DNA of 64,000 nucleotides from Hanstruepera neustonica (GCF_002895005.1 NZ_POWF01000002.1:1-64000), one strand, 5' to 3'. Counted from the first letter of the stretch, positions 36,034 through 46,173 are shown. A program made the numbers and translations. The notes: generated by a model from the sequence alone, not told the origin.

Positions 36034-37110
36034 ATGATGAAAAATAGACTTCATAAAATATTTATCACTGTTAGCATGGTGATGATTTCTATTCCTCTGG
36101 TTTTTGTTTTACTTAAAATAAAAGTAGAGCCCATGAATCCTGGTGAAAAGAAAATTAGTTTAAATTTTAAACGGAATTTTCCATTAAAAGCTGAATTATT
36201 TGAACTATACTGCTTTGCTAAAGTCAATGTTTTTCATGTTAATCCTATTCCTTACTCTGCAATAGATATAAATAATGGCTGGAAATTTTTAGGGAATAAA
36301 TTCAGTAATGCCCTTTCAGAGTCAAAAGGAATATTAAATTTTGATAACAACGAACTTAACACCATTAAAACCAACATTCTTGAAAAGAAAAAGTGGTTTG
36401 AAGATAATAACATCAAATTTTATATTTCAATTGCTCCCAACAAACATACTATCTATGGGGATATGATTCCTATTGCCAAAAGCAATAAAAAAACAAAATT
36501 CGAACAAATTGACTCCTTGTGCAAAACCATAGATGTTCCCTTTATAAATCTTGGCGAGTATTTCCCGAAAGACAGCATCAGACTTTATCACAAAACTGAT
36601 TCCCATTGGAATCATCTTGGTGGTTTTTATGCCTCTAAAGCTATTATTAACAAAATTTCAAATGATTTTAGTTCAACTCATTTTGACATGCGCCCGCTTG
36701 AGGATTATGAGATAGAACGTTTTAATTCCAATATTGGCGATTTAAACGGGATGTTATTTATTGAAAAAAATGAAGAGTTTATAAACGCGAAACCAAAATT
36801 TAAATATCGTTGGACCGAACAGCCGAAAGAACTTCCTATACCATCACCTTATCATTTTGGTTCTGAAAATTATGAATCACGATACACAAGTGATACCAAT
36901 GATTTAAAAATTATAATCATGAGAGATTCATTCTTCGGAGCTCTCAAAGAATACGTAGCAAATGATTTTGGAGAAACACTTTGTATTTGGAGACATAACT
37001 TTGATAAATCGCTGTTTGAAATAGAAAAGCCTGACATTGTTCTTTATGAAATCGTGGAGAGAAATATAGATGTTTTCTTGACTGATAATTTTGACCACGC
37101 GCCCAATTAA
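36034..37110 (+). CDS. AlgX/AlgJ-like SGNH-domain acetyltransferase partner
   Basis: A 358-residue protein with one N-terminal membrane segment (about 8-28) and a periplasmic SGNH-like domain. The DxH pair is in KTDSHWNHLGG (Asp189, His191) and the likely nucleophile is Ser299 in MRDSFFG, the same order as the catalytic triad of AlgX. It would transfer acetyl groups delivered by the MBOAT protein onto a surface polysaccharide. Its position immediately after the MBOAT gene supports this. The glycan substrate is unknown. Confidence 0.85.
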   Translation: MMKNRLHKIFITVSMVMISIPLVFVLLKIKVEPMNPGEKKISLNFKRNFPLKAELFELYCFAKVNVFHVNPIPYSAIDINNGWKFLGNKFSNALSESKGILNFDNNELNTIKTNILEKKKWFEDNNIKFYISIAPNKHTIYGDMIPIAKSNKKTKFEQIDSLCKTIDVPFINLGEYFPKDSIRLYHKTDSHWNHLGGFYASKAIINKISNDFSSTHFDMRPLEDYEIERFNSNIGDLNGMLFIEKNEEFINAKPKFKYRWTEQPKELPIPSPYHFGSENYESRYTSDTNDLKIIIMRDSFFGALKEYVANDFGETLCIWRHNFDKSLFEIEKPDIVLYEIVERNIDVFLTDNFDHAPN

Positions 37111-37148
37111 TAGATTATAAATTCGTACTTTGCTGTCAATCTAAACTT

Positions 37149-38186
37149 ATGGATTTTAAAAACGAACCATTAGTATCTATTTGTATTCCAACCTATAATG
37201 GCAGTTCATATATTGAAGAAACGCTCTTAAGTGCGCTCAATCAAACCTACAAGAATATTGAGATAATTATTACTGATGACAAATCATCAGATAATACTGT
37301 AGAATTATGTAAAAATTTCGCGTCAAAAGATAACAGAATTAAAGTATTTGAAAATGATTCTAATTTAGGTCTCATAGGAAATTGGACGGAAAGTGTTGAA
37401 AAGGCGTCTTCTAATTGGATCAAGTTCTTATTTCAAGATGATTTACTACAGCCTACTTGTGTTGAAAAAATGATTCATGCGGCCTTGAACTTAAAAGTAG
37501 ATTTAGTTATTTGCAACAGACAATACTTTTTCGAGGAAAACTTTGACCCGAAGATAAAAAGGGACTATGAAGAAAAGCTCCCAAAAACTGAATTGATTAT
37601 TGAAGATCAAAAAATTTATACTCCTAAAGAAACAGCGAAACAAATCGCTCCACACTTTTTCAACAATTGCATTGGCGAACCTCCTACTTTGCTTTTCAAT
37701 AAAGCCATTTATTCAAAAGAAGACTTTTCTGAAGAGTATTTCCAATTGGTCGATTACGATTTTATTTTAAATAAAATTTTAGCACACAATTTTGTTTTTA
37801 TTAGTGAGAAACTTCTGAAATTTAGGGTTCATAGTAAATCAGAATCCATGAAGAATAGTCAATCTGATAAAGAAAATAAAAAGGCATTTGATCGGTATTT
37901 GTACATACACTATTATGAAAAAATCCTGTTATGTCACAAAATTATCAATAATCCTGTTTTTAATGAATTGAACAAACTTATAAGCAATGAGGATGTTGAA
38001 AAAATTAAAAATTGGTTTGTTATTAAATCTTATAGAAGACATGGTTTTAAAAATGTGTTTCCATTTTATAAATCTTCTAAATTAAGTGACTTTATTTTGT
38101 CGCCTGTTACTTCCAGTTATTCCACCTTTAAATACAAGCGGATGAAAATAAGCCACAAAAAATACAGAAAAAAATATAAGATTTAG
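37149..38186 (+). CDS. Family 2 glycosyltransferase
   Basis: A 345-residue GT-A glycosyltransferase: VSICIPTYNGSSYIEETL, ITDDKSSDNT, and the metal-binding LFQDD region near residue 96. The C-terminal part is rich in Lys, Phe and Tyr. It would extend a surface glycan using a nucleotide sugar. It lies 38 bases after the AlgX-like gene, and the next gene begins six bases downstream, so co-transcription is likely. By eye the stretch from here to 40055 is more AT-rich than the housekeeping genes, as often in exchangeable glycan loci. Confidence 0.88.
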   Translation: MDFKNEPLVSICIPTYNGSSYIEETLLSALNQTYKNIEIIITDDKSSDNTVELCKNFASKDNRIKVFENDSNLGLIGNWTESVEKASSNWIKFLFQDDLLQPTCVEKMIHAALNLKVDLVICNRQYFFEENFDPKIKRDYEEKLPKTELIIEDQKIYTPKETAKQIAPHFFNNCIGEPPTLLFNKAIYSKEDFSEEYFQLVDYDFILNKILAHNFVFISEKLLKFRVHSKSESMKNSQSDKENKKAFDRYLYIHYYEKILLCHKIINNPVFNELNKLISNEDVEKIKNWFVIKSYRRHGFKNVFPFYKSSKLSDFILSPVTSSYSTFKYKRMKISHKKYRKKYKI

Positions 38187-38192
38187 CCTAAC

Positions 38193-39086
38193 ATGGAACT
38201 AGTCTCTGTAATTATAAGTACCTATAATGGTTCAAAGTTTATTGAAACGCAATTAAAAAGTTTGATAAACCAGACCTATAATAACTTGGATATAATTGTT
38301 GTGGATGATGCCTCTACCGACAACACAAAGGAGATTGTTAATACTTTTGCTAAAGAATACAAAAACATAACCACACAATATTATGAAAAAAATGTAGGTT
38401 ACATTAAAAATTTTGAACGTGGCATGTCTTTAGCTAAAGGTAGCCTCATAGCCACCTGTGATCAAGACGATTGGTGGGATCCGACTAAAATTGAAAAATT
38501 AGTAAACAATATTGGTGATCACGATATTATTTATTGTGATTCAGGATTTACTAACCAATATTTAGAAACTTCAGGAAATAGTTTCTCAAAAATTAAGAAT
38601 TTAATTAGCTCTAATGACCCCCTTAATTTTGTTATAGAGAATTGTGTTTCTGGCCATGCAAGCTTAATAAAAAAATCATTATTTGATAAATCGACTCCAT
38701 TCCCTGATTTGATTCCTTATGATTGGTGGTTAACATTTATGGCATCGCTCAATAATGGTATCACTTATCATGACGAAATACTGGTGAAGTATCGTTTTCA
38801 TGACAACAATACCATTGTTTCTGACAAAAAAAATATTGATAAGGAAGCAAAGCTTTTAGAAAAAAAACATCGAGTACATCAATTCCATGAAGCCATTCCT
38901 GAAAATCATTATGCTAAAAAAGTTTTAAGACAAATAGACAACTCTTACAGTAACTTTTCTTTTGTCAACAACATCAAACGTGTGACTGTATTCCTCTTAA
39001 ACAGTCATGCCCTACTTAAAATTTTGAAAAAGTCTTACTTCAAAAAAATGATATTTTGCTTCAGCATGTTTTTTAAAGTTAAATAG
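38193..39086 (+). CDS. Family 2 glycosyltransferase
   Basis: A 297-residue GT-A enzyme with VSVIISTYNGSKFIETQL, IVVDDASTDNT and the donor-site ATCDQDDWW near residue 90. This D-Q-D-D-W form is typical of rhamnosyl- or galactosyl-type GT2 proteins of O-antigen loci. PYDWWLTFMA helps define the acceptor side. It is separated by six bases from each neighbouring gene, so it is firmly in the operon. Confidence 0.88.
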   Translation: MELVSVIISTYNGSKFIETQLKSLINQTYNNLDIIVVDDASTDNTKEIVNTFAKEYKNITTQYYEKNVGYIKNFERGMSLAKGSLIATCDQDDWWDPTKIEKLVNNIGDHDIIYCDSGFTNQYLETSGNSFSKIKNLISSNDPLNFVIENCVSGHASLIKKSLFDKSTPFPDLIPYDWWLTFMASLNNGITYHDEILVKYRFHDNNTIVSDKKNIDKEAKLLEKKHRVHQFHEAIPENHYAKKVLRQIDNSYSNFSFVNNIKRVTVFLLNSHALLKILKKSYFKKMIFCFSMFFKVK

Positions 39087-39092
39087 TGTTCT

Positions 39093-40055
39093 ATGAAAGT
39101 TACAATTATCAGTCTTGACAAATGGGGATATAATGATTTTATAGCACAAGAGCTATCTAGAAGAGGCATAGAGGTCAAGCATATCGATTTTTATAAATTA
39201 AAATATTCATATCCTACGTTTTTTCATAAAGCCATTAATTTTTTCATAAAACATTTATTCAACTATAACCTAAAACGAGAGCACTTAAATAAAGTTTTAG
39301 AAAAAGCCATATCAAAAGATGAAAGACAAGATGCTATTTTGATAATAAAAGGTGATAACCTATCGGTTAAAACCATTAAATCTATCAAGAAAAACACACA
39401 AACATTAATTACTTTTTTAAATGATAGTATGGCTAGATATCCCAGAATGAAACGGGTATATCCTTACTTTGATGAAATCTATTCCTTTGATCCAGATGAT
39501 GTCGTAAAACATCATTTCAAGTTGATTACTAATTATATTTATTTCGACTACCAAAAAACCCAAAAATCTATACCTAAATATGGTGTTTTCAATATTAGTT
39601 CTCTAGATAAGCGAACCAAAACAATGCCTCAATTTGCAAGATACTTTAGAGATCATCAAATTGATTATAAGCTCATTGCTTTTTCCGATAAATATTACGA
39701 AGAATTGGAAAACCTAAATATCGAACAAACTAAAGAAACCTTCTCTTTAGAAATGGTATTCGAACTAGTAAAAGACAGTAAATATTTACTTGATTTGCAA
39801 CGTCCCAAACAAAAAGGGCTTTCATTCAGAATTTTTGAAGGAATTGCTTTAGAAAAGAAGATTATTACAACCAACAAAGATATTGTCAACTACGATTTTT
39901 ATGATGACAATAATATAGCTGTTGTTGATCCAAATGATATTTATATACCAGATGATTTCTTTACCTCGCCATACAAAAAACTCGACGAAAACATCGTAAA
40001 GAAATATCACATCTCAACTTGGGTTAACACGGTGTTTAATCTAGAAAATGTTTGA
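39093..40055 (+). CDS. Putative glycosyltransferase of GT-B type (CgeB-like), low certainty
   Basis: A 320-residue protein not clearly assignable. The N-terminus (VTIISLDKWGYNDFIAQEL) and the end (LDLQRPKQKGLSFRIFEG, followed by KKIITTN) resemble GT-B glycosyltransferases of the CgeB or glycosyl transferase 1-like group, where a conserved R-x-F-E near the C-terminus binds the nucleotide. The middle part contains no known motif. Its place between GT2 genes suggests a role in glycan assembly. Confidence 0.6.
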   Translation: MKVTIISLDKWGYNDFIAQELSRRGIEVKHIDFYKLKYSYPTFFHKAINFFIKHLFNYNLKREHLNKVLEKAISKDERQDAILIIKGDNLSVKTIKSIKKNTQTLITFLNDSMARYPRMKRVYPYFDEIYSFDPDDVVKHHFKLITNYIYFDYQKTQKSIPKYGVFNISSLDKRTKTMPQFARYFRDHQIDYKLIAFSDKYYEELENLNIEQTKETFSLEMVFELVKDSKYLLDLQRPKQKGLSFRIFEGIALEKKIITTNKDIVNYDFYDDNNIAVVDPNDIYIPDDFFTSPYKKLDENIVKKYHISTWVNTVFNLENV

Positions 40056-40057
40056 AT

Positions 40058-40840
40058 ATGACCTCAACACTGTTAATATCAACATATAACTGGCCGGAAG
40101 CACTTGAACTTGTTTTGATGAGTGTTTTAAAACAAAAATTACTACCTAATGAAGTTGTGATAGCAGATGATGGCTCAACAGAAAGCACCAAAGACCTTAT
40201 TGAGAAGTTTAAAAAAGATTTTCCAATAAATATAAGGCATATATGGCATGAAGATAATGGTTTTACCAAAACAGTCATTTTAAACAAAGCTCTCAAAACA
40301 ATTACATCAGATTACATCATTCAAGTTGATGGTGATATTATTTTACACCCTTACTTTATAAAGGACCACTTAACGCTCGCGAAAAAAGGCATGTATTTAT
40401 TTGGTTCGCGTACATCTTTAACCAAAAAATATTCTCAAAAAATCCTTAAAGAAAAACGGATTACGTTCTCATGGATTGATGGTGGTATGTTAAGAAGAAC
40501 ACGTGCTATCTATTTTCCAATTTACAATTTGACAATTAAAGCAAAGCACAAAAACTCAAGCAAACTTCGAGGTTGCAATATGTCTTATTGGACATCTGAC
40601 GCTCTTAATATAAATGGGTACAATGAGGATTATGTTGGCTGGGGTTATGAAGATTTTGATTTTGCCCAACGGTTATTACACTCCGGTCTTGCAGCAAAAC
40701 GCATTAAACATGCTGCAATACAGTATCATATTTTTCATAAAGAAGCAAAAAAAGGAGATACCGATAAAGGCAATAGAATACTGGCCGAGACCATTGATAA
40801 GAAAATATCCGTTTGTAAAAACGGTATTAAAAAGTTATGA
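40058..40840 (+). CDS. Glycosyltransferase with galactosyltransferase-like C-terminus
   Basis: The ATG at 40058 gives 260 residues; an upstream TTG would overlap the preceding stop. The GT-A core has [30 protein letters not shown] and QVDGDIIL (DxD). The C-terminal motif [13 protein letters not shown] is the GWGxED signature of the Glyco_transf_7C family, seen in chondroitin/heparosan-type polymerases and galactosyltransferases. It would add a sugar to a surface glycan. It is the last gene of the operon; its final six coding bases overlap the end of recR on the other strand. Confidence 0.88.
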   Translation: MTSTLLISTYNWPEALELVLMSVLKQKLLPNEVVIADDGSTESTKDLIEKFKKDFPINIRHIWHEDNGFTKTVILNKALKTITSDYIIQVDGDIILHPYFIKDHLTLAKKGMYLFGSRTSLTKKYSQKILKEKRITFSWIDGGMLRRTRAIYFPIYNLTIKAKHKNSSKLRGCNMSYWTSDALNINGYNEDYVGWGYEDFDFAQRLLHSGLAAKRIKHAAIQYHIFHKEAKKGDTDKGNRILAETIDKKISVCKNGIKKL

Positions 40841-41452
40841 TTTTAAAGACGCCACAAAAGGAATACGATTAATAATACTCCTACCCAAAGTAATTTCATC
40901 GGTATATTCCAGTTCATTACCAACCGAAATACCTCTGGCTATGGTTGATGTAACAACATCATAATCTTGGATTTGTCTGTAAATGTAAAAGTTGGTTGTG
41001 TCCCCTTCCATAGTAGAGCCCAAAGCGAAAATCAGCTCCTTAACATTTCCTGCTTTTACTTTTTCAACCAATGATTCAATATTCAAATCATTGGGTCCAA
41101 TACCATCCATAGGCGATATTTTACCACCCAACACATGATATAACCCTCTAAACGAACTGGTATTTTCAATAGCCATGACATCACGGATATCTTCAACCAC
41201 ACAAATAATCTCTTCGGTACGATGAGGGTTAGAACAAATTTCACAAATAGCATGGTCACTGATATTGTGACATTTTTTGCAGAAATTAATTTCAGAACGC
41301 AAGGTTTTTAAAGCGTCTGCCAATTCCAATGATTGGCTTTCTGGTTGACCTAATAAATGCAATACCAAACGTAAAGCTGTGCGCTTACCAATGCCAGGTA
41401 ATTGTGACATTTCATTCACAGCTCGTTCCAATAATTTTGATGAAAATTCCAT
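40835..41452 (-). CDS. recR: Recombination mediator RecR
   Basis: RecR acts with RecF and RecO to load RecA on gapped DNA. The 205-residue protein has the helix-hairpin-helix start ([17 protein letters not shown]), a four-cysteine zinc finger ([16 protein letters not shown]), and a Toprim domain ([14 protein letters not shown]). Length is normal. It converges on the last glycosyltransferase gene with a six-base overlap and is divergent from the symporter gene. Confidence 0.96.
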   Translation of the reverse strand: MEFSSKLLERAVNEMSQLPGIGKRTALRLVLHLLGQPESQSLELADALKTLRSEINFCKKCHNISDHAICEICSNPHRTEEIICVVEDIRDVMAIENTSSFRGLYHVLGGKISPMDGIGPNDLNIESLVEKVKAGNVKELIFALGSTMEGDTTNFYIYRQIQDYDVVTSTIARGISVGNELEYTDEITLGRSIINRIPFVASLKS

Positions 41453-41462
41453 TGCTGCGAAT

Positions 41463-41501
41463 TTACGATTTTACATTTAAGAATTGTATATACAATCGTA
41501 A
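41463..41501. repeat. Nested inverted repeats in the recR/symporter intergenic region
   Basis: attgtatatacaat (41483-41496) is a perfect 14-bp palindrome; ttacgatt (41463-41470) and aatcgtaa (41494-41501) are an 8-bp inverted pair. The region holds the promoters of both divergent genes, so this could be an operator; no regulator is known. Confidence 0.4.
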
Positions 41502-41530
41502 TTTGTATTTTGGCTTAACATTAGATTTTT

Positions 41531-42973
41531 ATGAGTCCAACACAAATTATTTTACTCATTACGGCCTACTTTGGGTTATTAATTTTAATATCCTATTTCA
41601 CTGGTAAGGAAGATTCCAATGCCGCTTTTTTTAAGGCTAACAAATCTGCTCCGTGGTACCTGGTTGCTTTTGGAATGATAGGAGCATCACTATCTGGTGT
41701 AACTTTTATATCGGTTCCAGGTGCGGTTGAAAGTAAACAATTTGGCTATTTGCAAGTTGTTTTTGGATATTTTTTTGGATACTTAATTATCGCCTATGTT
41801 TTACTACCTCTTTATTATAAATTAAACCTGACTTCCATATATACCTATTTAAGAGATCGATTTGGCAATACCAGTTACAAAACTGGGTCAGTAGCATTTT
41901 TAATATCTCGCACGGTTGGCGCAGCCTTTCGTTTGTTTCTTGTTGCCAAAGTATTGCAGTTATTGGTTTTTGATCAGTTAGATGTACCATTTTTTGTAAC
42001 GGTTATCATTACAATAGCCTTGATATGGCTTTACACATTTAAAGGAGGCATAAAGACTATAATATTTACAGATACCTTACAGACATTGTTTATGTTGATT
42101 TCGGTGGTAGTGACCATCATTTTTTTGGCTTCCTCACTGGATTTGCAAGGTGTTTCAGAGATTTATACTAATGTAAAACAGAGTGCATTAAGTAAAGTAT
42201 TCTTTTTGGAAGATGTAAACGATGCCCAATACTTCATCAAAAGTTTTCTTGCAGGAATGTTTATTACCATTACAATGACTGGTCTTGATCAAGATATGAT
42301 GCAAAAAAACCTGACTTGTAAAAATATTAAGGAAGCGCAAAAAAATATGATTTCGTTCAGTGTAGTGTTGATTTTTGTAAACATACTCTTTTTGGTATTG
42401 GGGTTGATGCTCACACAATATGCACAACAAAACGGCATCACTGCTAAAAAGGATGATTTATTTCCTACCATTGCCATGCTTCCAGAAATTGGTGTGGTAA
42501 CTTCAGCCTTCTTTCTCTTGGGGCTTATTGCGGCGGCTTATTCCAGTGCCGATTCAGCATTGACCTCTTTAACTACCTCATTTTGTATTGATATTGTGGA
42601 GTTGGATAATAAGCCCCTTGAACAACAGAAAAGTATCAGAAAAAAAGTTCATGTATTATTCAGCGTTATCCTAATATTGGTTATTATCCTATTTGATTCA
42701 CTCTTTAAAGATGTATCGGTTATTTGGGAATTATTTAAAGCGGCAGGTTACACCTACGGTCCATTATTAGGATTGTTTGCATTTGGCATCTTAACGAAAG
42801 CTCAAATAAAAGACAAGTATGTCTGGCTTATTGCTATTATAGCTCCAATAATGTCTTACTTCCTTAATTTATACTCGGTTGATTTATTAAGTGGCTATCA
42901 AATTGGTTTTGAAATATTAATCATAAATGGGTTATTTACTTTTCTGGGCCTAATACTGATTCGTAGAAAGTAA
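41531..42973 (+). CDS. Sodium:solute symporter (SSS family)
   Basis: A 480-residue membrane protein with about 13 helices and SSS-family features: GKEDSNAAFFKANKSAPWYLVAFGM near the N-terminus in two halves around the first helices, GASLSGVTFISVPG, and DQDMMQKNLTCKN. It imports a solute with Na+; relatives carry sugars, amino acids, nucleobases or sialic acid. The substrate cannot be told. Its last 24 bases overlap the end of the CoA-binding gene on the other strand. Confidence 0.92.
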   Translation: MSPTQIILLITAYFGLLILISYFTGKEDSNAAFFKANKSAPWYLVAFGMIGASLSGVTFISVPGAVESKQFGYLQVVFGYFFGYLIIAYVLLPLYYKLNLTSIYTYLRDRFGNTSYKTGSVAFLISRTVGAAFRLFLVAKVLQLLVFDQLDVPFFVTVIITIALIWLYTFKGGIKTIIFTDTLQTLFMLISVVVTIIFLASSLDLQGVSEIYTNVKQSALSKVFFLEDVNDAQYFIKSFLAGMFITITMTGLDQDMMQKNLTCKNIKEAQKNMISFSVVLIFVNILFLVLGLMLTQYAQQNGITAKKDDLFPTIAMLPEIGVVTSAFFLLGLIAAAYSSADSALTSLTTSFCIDIVELDNKPLEQQKSIRKKVHVLFSVILILVIILFDSLFKDVSVIWELFKAAGYTYGPLLGLFAFGILTKAQIKDKYVWLIAIIAPIMSYFLNLYSVDLLSGYQIGFEILIINGLFTFLGLILIRRK

Positions 42974-43312
42974 CACCAAAGTACAGGATTCTTCAAAAGC
43001 AACATTATTTTCTTTCAACAATTTATAAAATTCAGGATTTTCAGTCCCTGGATTGAATATAACCCTGTTTGGATTCAAACTGATAATATAATCATAGTAC
43101 TCATGTTGTCTCATGGAATTTAGATATAAAGTCACAGTATCAATATTTTCATACTGAAGTAACTCGGTATCAATAGTCACTCCAGAAACCTGACCAGATT
43201 TCAAGCCAAAAGCAACTACTTCATGATGGCTTGCCACTAATCGTTGAATGGCATAATATGAATATCGGTTCGGTTTTAATGATGCACCTAGCACCAATGT
43301 TTTTTTTCCCAT
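42950..43312 (-). CDS. CoA-binding domain protein
   Basis: A 120-residue Rossmann-like protein of the CoA-binding family (KTLVLGASLKPNRYSYYAI, ending with a P-G-T-E-N-P block and a Cys near position 108). Stand-alone members are of uncertain role; some bind CoA or short nucleotides. It converges with the symporter gene with a 24-base overlap of coding ends. Confidence 0.82.
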   Translation of the reverse strand: MGKKTLVLGASLKPNRYSYYAIQRLVASHHEVVAFGLKSGQVSGVTIDTELLQYENIDTVTLYLNSMRQHEYYDYIISLNPNRVIFNPGTENPEFYKLLKENNVAFEESCTLVLLSTNQY

Positions 43313-43420
43313 GTGTTAAAGTGTTGTTAAGTAATGTTAAAAATAGTAACAGCTGCTAAAAGTAAGCGTCTATGATAATAATAACAAATTGTAACATCAA
43401 TCAAAAAACAATCAACCTCA

Positions 43421-45901
43421 ATGAAAAAATTACTAACCACATGCTTGTTATTATTATCAATTATCCTGCAAGCTCAAACATCTACAAATAATGTAGCTAT
43501 ACTTTTAAATGGCAGTATTACGGGTACTGTAATAGACGCCAATTTAAATGAACCCTTACCTTATGTAACCATTGTAGTTAAAAATTCTGCAGAAGAAACC
43601 ATCAACGGATCCATTACAGACAATGACGGAAAGTTTCTAGTTGATAAAATTCCTGCTGGCACTTATACTGTAAATGTTCAATTTATGGGTTATAAGACCA
43701 TTAGCCAAACAATAACCATAGACAATAATAACAAAGATGTTGATTTAGGTAATATTTTTCTTAAAGAAGAAGCCATGGGACTGGACGAGGTAACTGTAGT
43801 TGCTGAAGTATCCACCATTCAACAAAAAGTTGACCGAAAGGTCATAACTGTTGGAAAGGATCTAACCACAACTGGTGCTACAGCATCAGACATTATGACC
43901 AATTTACCATCCGTAAACGTAGACCAACAAACTGGAAACATTAGTTTAAGAGGGAATGAAAACGTTCGTGTGATGGTCGATGGAAAATTAAGCAATGTGC
44001 CTGTTGCACAACTTCTAAAACAAATCCCCTCTACCTCAATTAAAACCATTGAGTTAATAACCAATCCTTCAGCCAAGTATAACCCTGAAGGCATGAGTGG
44101 TATTATCAATATTATTTTACATAAAAACACGAAACTTGGATTTAACGGAAACATTAATTTAGGCTTAACCAAGGAGGTGTATGCAAAATTTAACAGCTCT
44201 ATAGATATGAATTATCGAAATGGAAAATTCAACTTTTATGGTAGTTATGGTGCTAATGTTGGAAAGTGGGATAATTATGGTGAGATAAATAGATTAGACG
44301 ATAACTCTAGACAGGATTTTAAATTCTTCAACAATAACAAATCAAACTTGTTTAAAGTAGGACTAGACTACTATCTCGATGACAGAAACACGATTTCAAT
44401 CTTCACAAATCAAAATATATTTAAAGGCAATGGTGTTGGTAATACATTGCTAACCGACGATAGTTTAGTTAAAAGAGAACAAGTTTTTAGGGACGATACG
44501 GATAACTCTTCAGGACAATATAATTTGGTTTATAAACATAATTTCAAAAAAGAAAATGAAACCCTTGATGTTGAAATTGATTACAATGATTTTAGCCAAG
44601 ATCAAATAGCAGACTTTGATTTTATAAACTTCAGTTTTCCTGAAGATTATATGGATTTTGTAGATACTAATCGTGATCAAACCACTATTAACATTGATTA
44701 TGTAAATCCGTTAAACGAAAAGACTAAATTAGAGCTTGGAGGTGAAGTGCGATTATTTAATTCAGCAATAGATTATAATTCAACAGGTATAACTTTTAAT
44801 GATGAAGAGATTATAATTCCAACCCCAAGTACGTATTTTGATTACACTAGAAATATTTATTCACTTTATGCTACTTATGGAAAAACTTTAGAGAAGTGGA
44901 GTTATCAAATTGGCGCTAGGTTTGAACAGGTAAATGTTGATGCTGAACCATTGAGAATTTTCGATGATGGCACAACAGAATTATTACCATTTGAAAATGA
45001 TTATTTTCAAATCTATCCATCAGCATTTTTAACCTATACAGCTTCTGAAAAAAATTCATATCAGTTAAGCTATAGTCGTCGCGTTGATAGACCTGGTTTA
45101 CAGCAAGTAAACCCAATTAGAGAATGGAGTACGCCACGTGTATCCTCCTTTGGAAACCCAGAATTAAGACCGCAATTCACGAATTCTGTTGAATTAAATT
45201 ATACTAGAAATTTAGGAAAAGGTAGCTTAACATCAGGTGTATTTTATAGAATAATTGAAGACCAAATAAGTAGAGTTGTTAGAATTGACCGTACCAATAT
45301 TTCGGATGCCAATTCAATTTTATCCTTCGGTAACTTTGATAACACATTTGCTTATGGTGTTGAAGTATCTGGTAACTACAGACCTACAAAATGGTGGAAT
45401 TTAAATGGTAGTTTCGATTTGTATTCACAAACACAAATAGGCTTAACTGAATTTATAAATACAGACGACTTACAAAACGCTACCGAAAATGATATCGTTT
45501 CATTAGAAACCGAAGTTGAGAATTTAGTATGGAATTTTAGACTGTTCAATAATTTTAGTGTTACTAAAAAATTAAACCTATCTCTTTTTGCTATGTACAG
45601 AGGCAAAGAAAAAGGTGTCCAATTTACAAGAGAGCCTATGTATTTTGTTAATACAGGATTACGATATAGTTTCCTTGAAGATAACCGAGCAACTTTTGGG
45701 TTCAATTATAACGATATATTCAATACCATGCGATTTGCTTTTGAAGGTGACACCCCTTATCCAAGTGAGGGAGAATTTAACTGGGAAAGTAACACATGGA
45801 ATATTACACTATCATACCGTTTTGGTGGCGGAAAATACAGAGCATTACAACGTAAACAGCGTGATGATCGTGAAGCTTCAGGTAGCGGTGGTTTTATGTA
45901 A
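43421..45901 (+). CDS. TonB-dependent outer-membrane receptor
   Basis: An 826-residue outer-membrane protein: signal peptide (to about 18), carboxypeptidase-D-like domain (about 31-115, G-x-V-I-D-A-N, ending FMGYKTI), plug domain (VDRKVITVGKDL, LRGNENVRVMVDGKL, then ITNPSAKYNPEGMSGIINI) and a barrel of the OMP_b-brl_3 type ending RFGG. The conserved TonB box is not obvious. It resembles CirA-type iron or peptide receptors more than SusC and has no SusD partner. It is monocistronic and followed by two related terminators. Confidence 0.92.
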   Translation: MKKLLTTCLLLLSIILQAQTSTNNVAILLNGSITGTVIDANLNEPLPYVTIVVKNSAEETINGSITDNDGKFLVDKIPAGTYTVNVQFMGYKTISQTITIDNNNKDVDLGNIFLKEEAMGLDEVTVVAEVSTIQQKVDRKVITVGKDLTTTGATASDIMTNLPSVNVDQQTGNISLRGNENVRVMVDGKLSNVPVAQLLKQIPSTSIKTIELITNPSAKYNPEGMSGIINIILHKNTKLGFNGNINLGLTKEVYAKFNSSIDMNYRNGKFNFYGSYGANVGKWDNYGEINRLDDNSRQDFKFFNNNKSNLFKVGLDYYLDDRNTISIFTNQNIFKGNGVGNTLLTDDSLVKREQVFRDDTDNSSGQYNLVYKHNFKKENETLDVEIDYNDFSQDQIADFDFINFSFPEDYMDFVDTNRDQTTINIDYVNPLNEKTKLELGGEVRLFNSAIDYNSTGITFNDEEIIIPTPSTYFDYTRNIYSLYATYGKTLEKWSYQIGARFEQVNVDAEPLRIFDDGTTELLPFENDYFQIYPSAFLTYTASEKNSYQLSYSRRVDRPGLQQVNPIREWSTPRVSSFGNPELRPQFTNSVELNYTRNLGKGSLTSGVFYRIIEDQISRVVRIDRTNISDANSILSFGNFDNTFAYGVEVSGNYRPTKWWNLNGSFDLYSQTQIGLTEFINTDDLQNATENDIVSLETEVENLVWNFRLFNNFSVTKKLNLSLFAMYRGKEKGVQFTREPMYFVNTGLRYSFLEDNRATFGFNYNDIFNTMRFAFEGDTPYPSEGEFNWESNTWNITLSYRFGGGKYRALQRKQRDDREASGSGGFM

Positions 45902-45932
45902 GATATATTTAGTAGCCTTCATAATAGTTGAT

Positions 45933-46173
45933 GGTTAGTGTTATTGTTTGGCTATTAAATGAGAAAACCCAAGGTGTCACTGCCTTGGGTTTTTGATTGT
46001 ATTATGTTAAATGATCGTTAAAAATGTTAATGTTTGAAATAAAATCCAGCTTTTCACGTCTATATAAATAAGTGATAAGTTTTTAAGTAATATAACTGTG
46101 AACTTCTCGCGGTTAGTGTTAGTTAAAATTGGTTAATAGCGAAAAACCCGAGGCCTAAAAGTCTCGGGTTTTT
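45933..46173. repeat. Duplicated terminator units
   Basis: The 11-mer GGTTAGTGTTA occurs at 45933 and 46111. Exactly 31 bases after each start, an A-run plus CCC(A/G)AGG stem begins (45964 and 46142). The two units look like diverged copies 178 bases apart. Confidence 0.5.
45964..45994 (+). terminator. Terminator after the TonB receptor
   Basis: aaaacccaagg and ccttgggtttt form an 11-bp stem with an 8-nt loop and a T-run, 63 bases after the stop codon. Confidence 0.88.

Noticed and set aside
36034-37110. SGNH protein as a secreted lipase/esterase
   Set aside because: The triad order (DxH before the Ser) and the tandem MBOAT gene fit AlgX/AlgJ better than a GDSL lipase.
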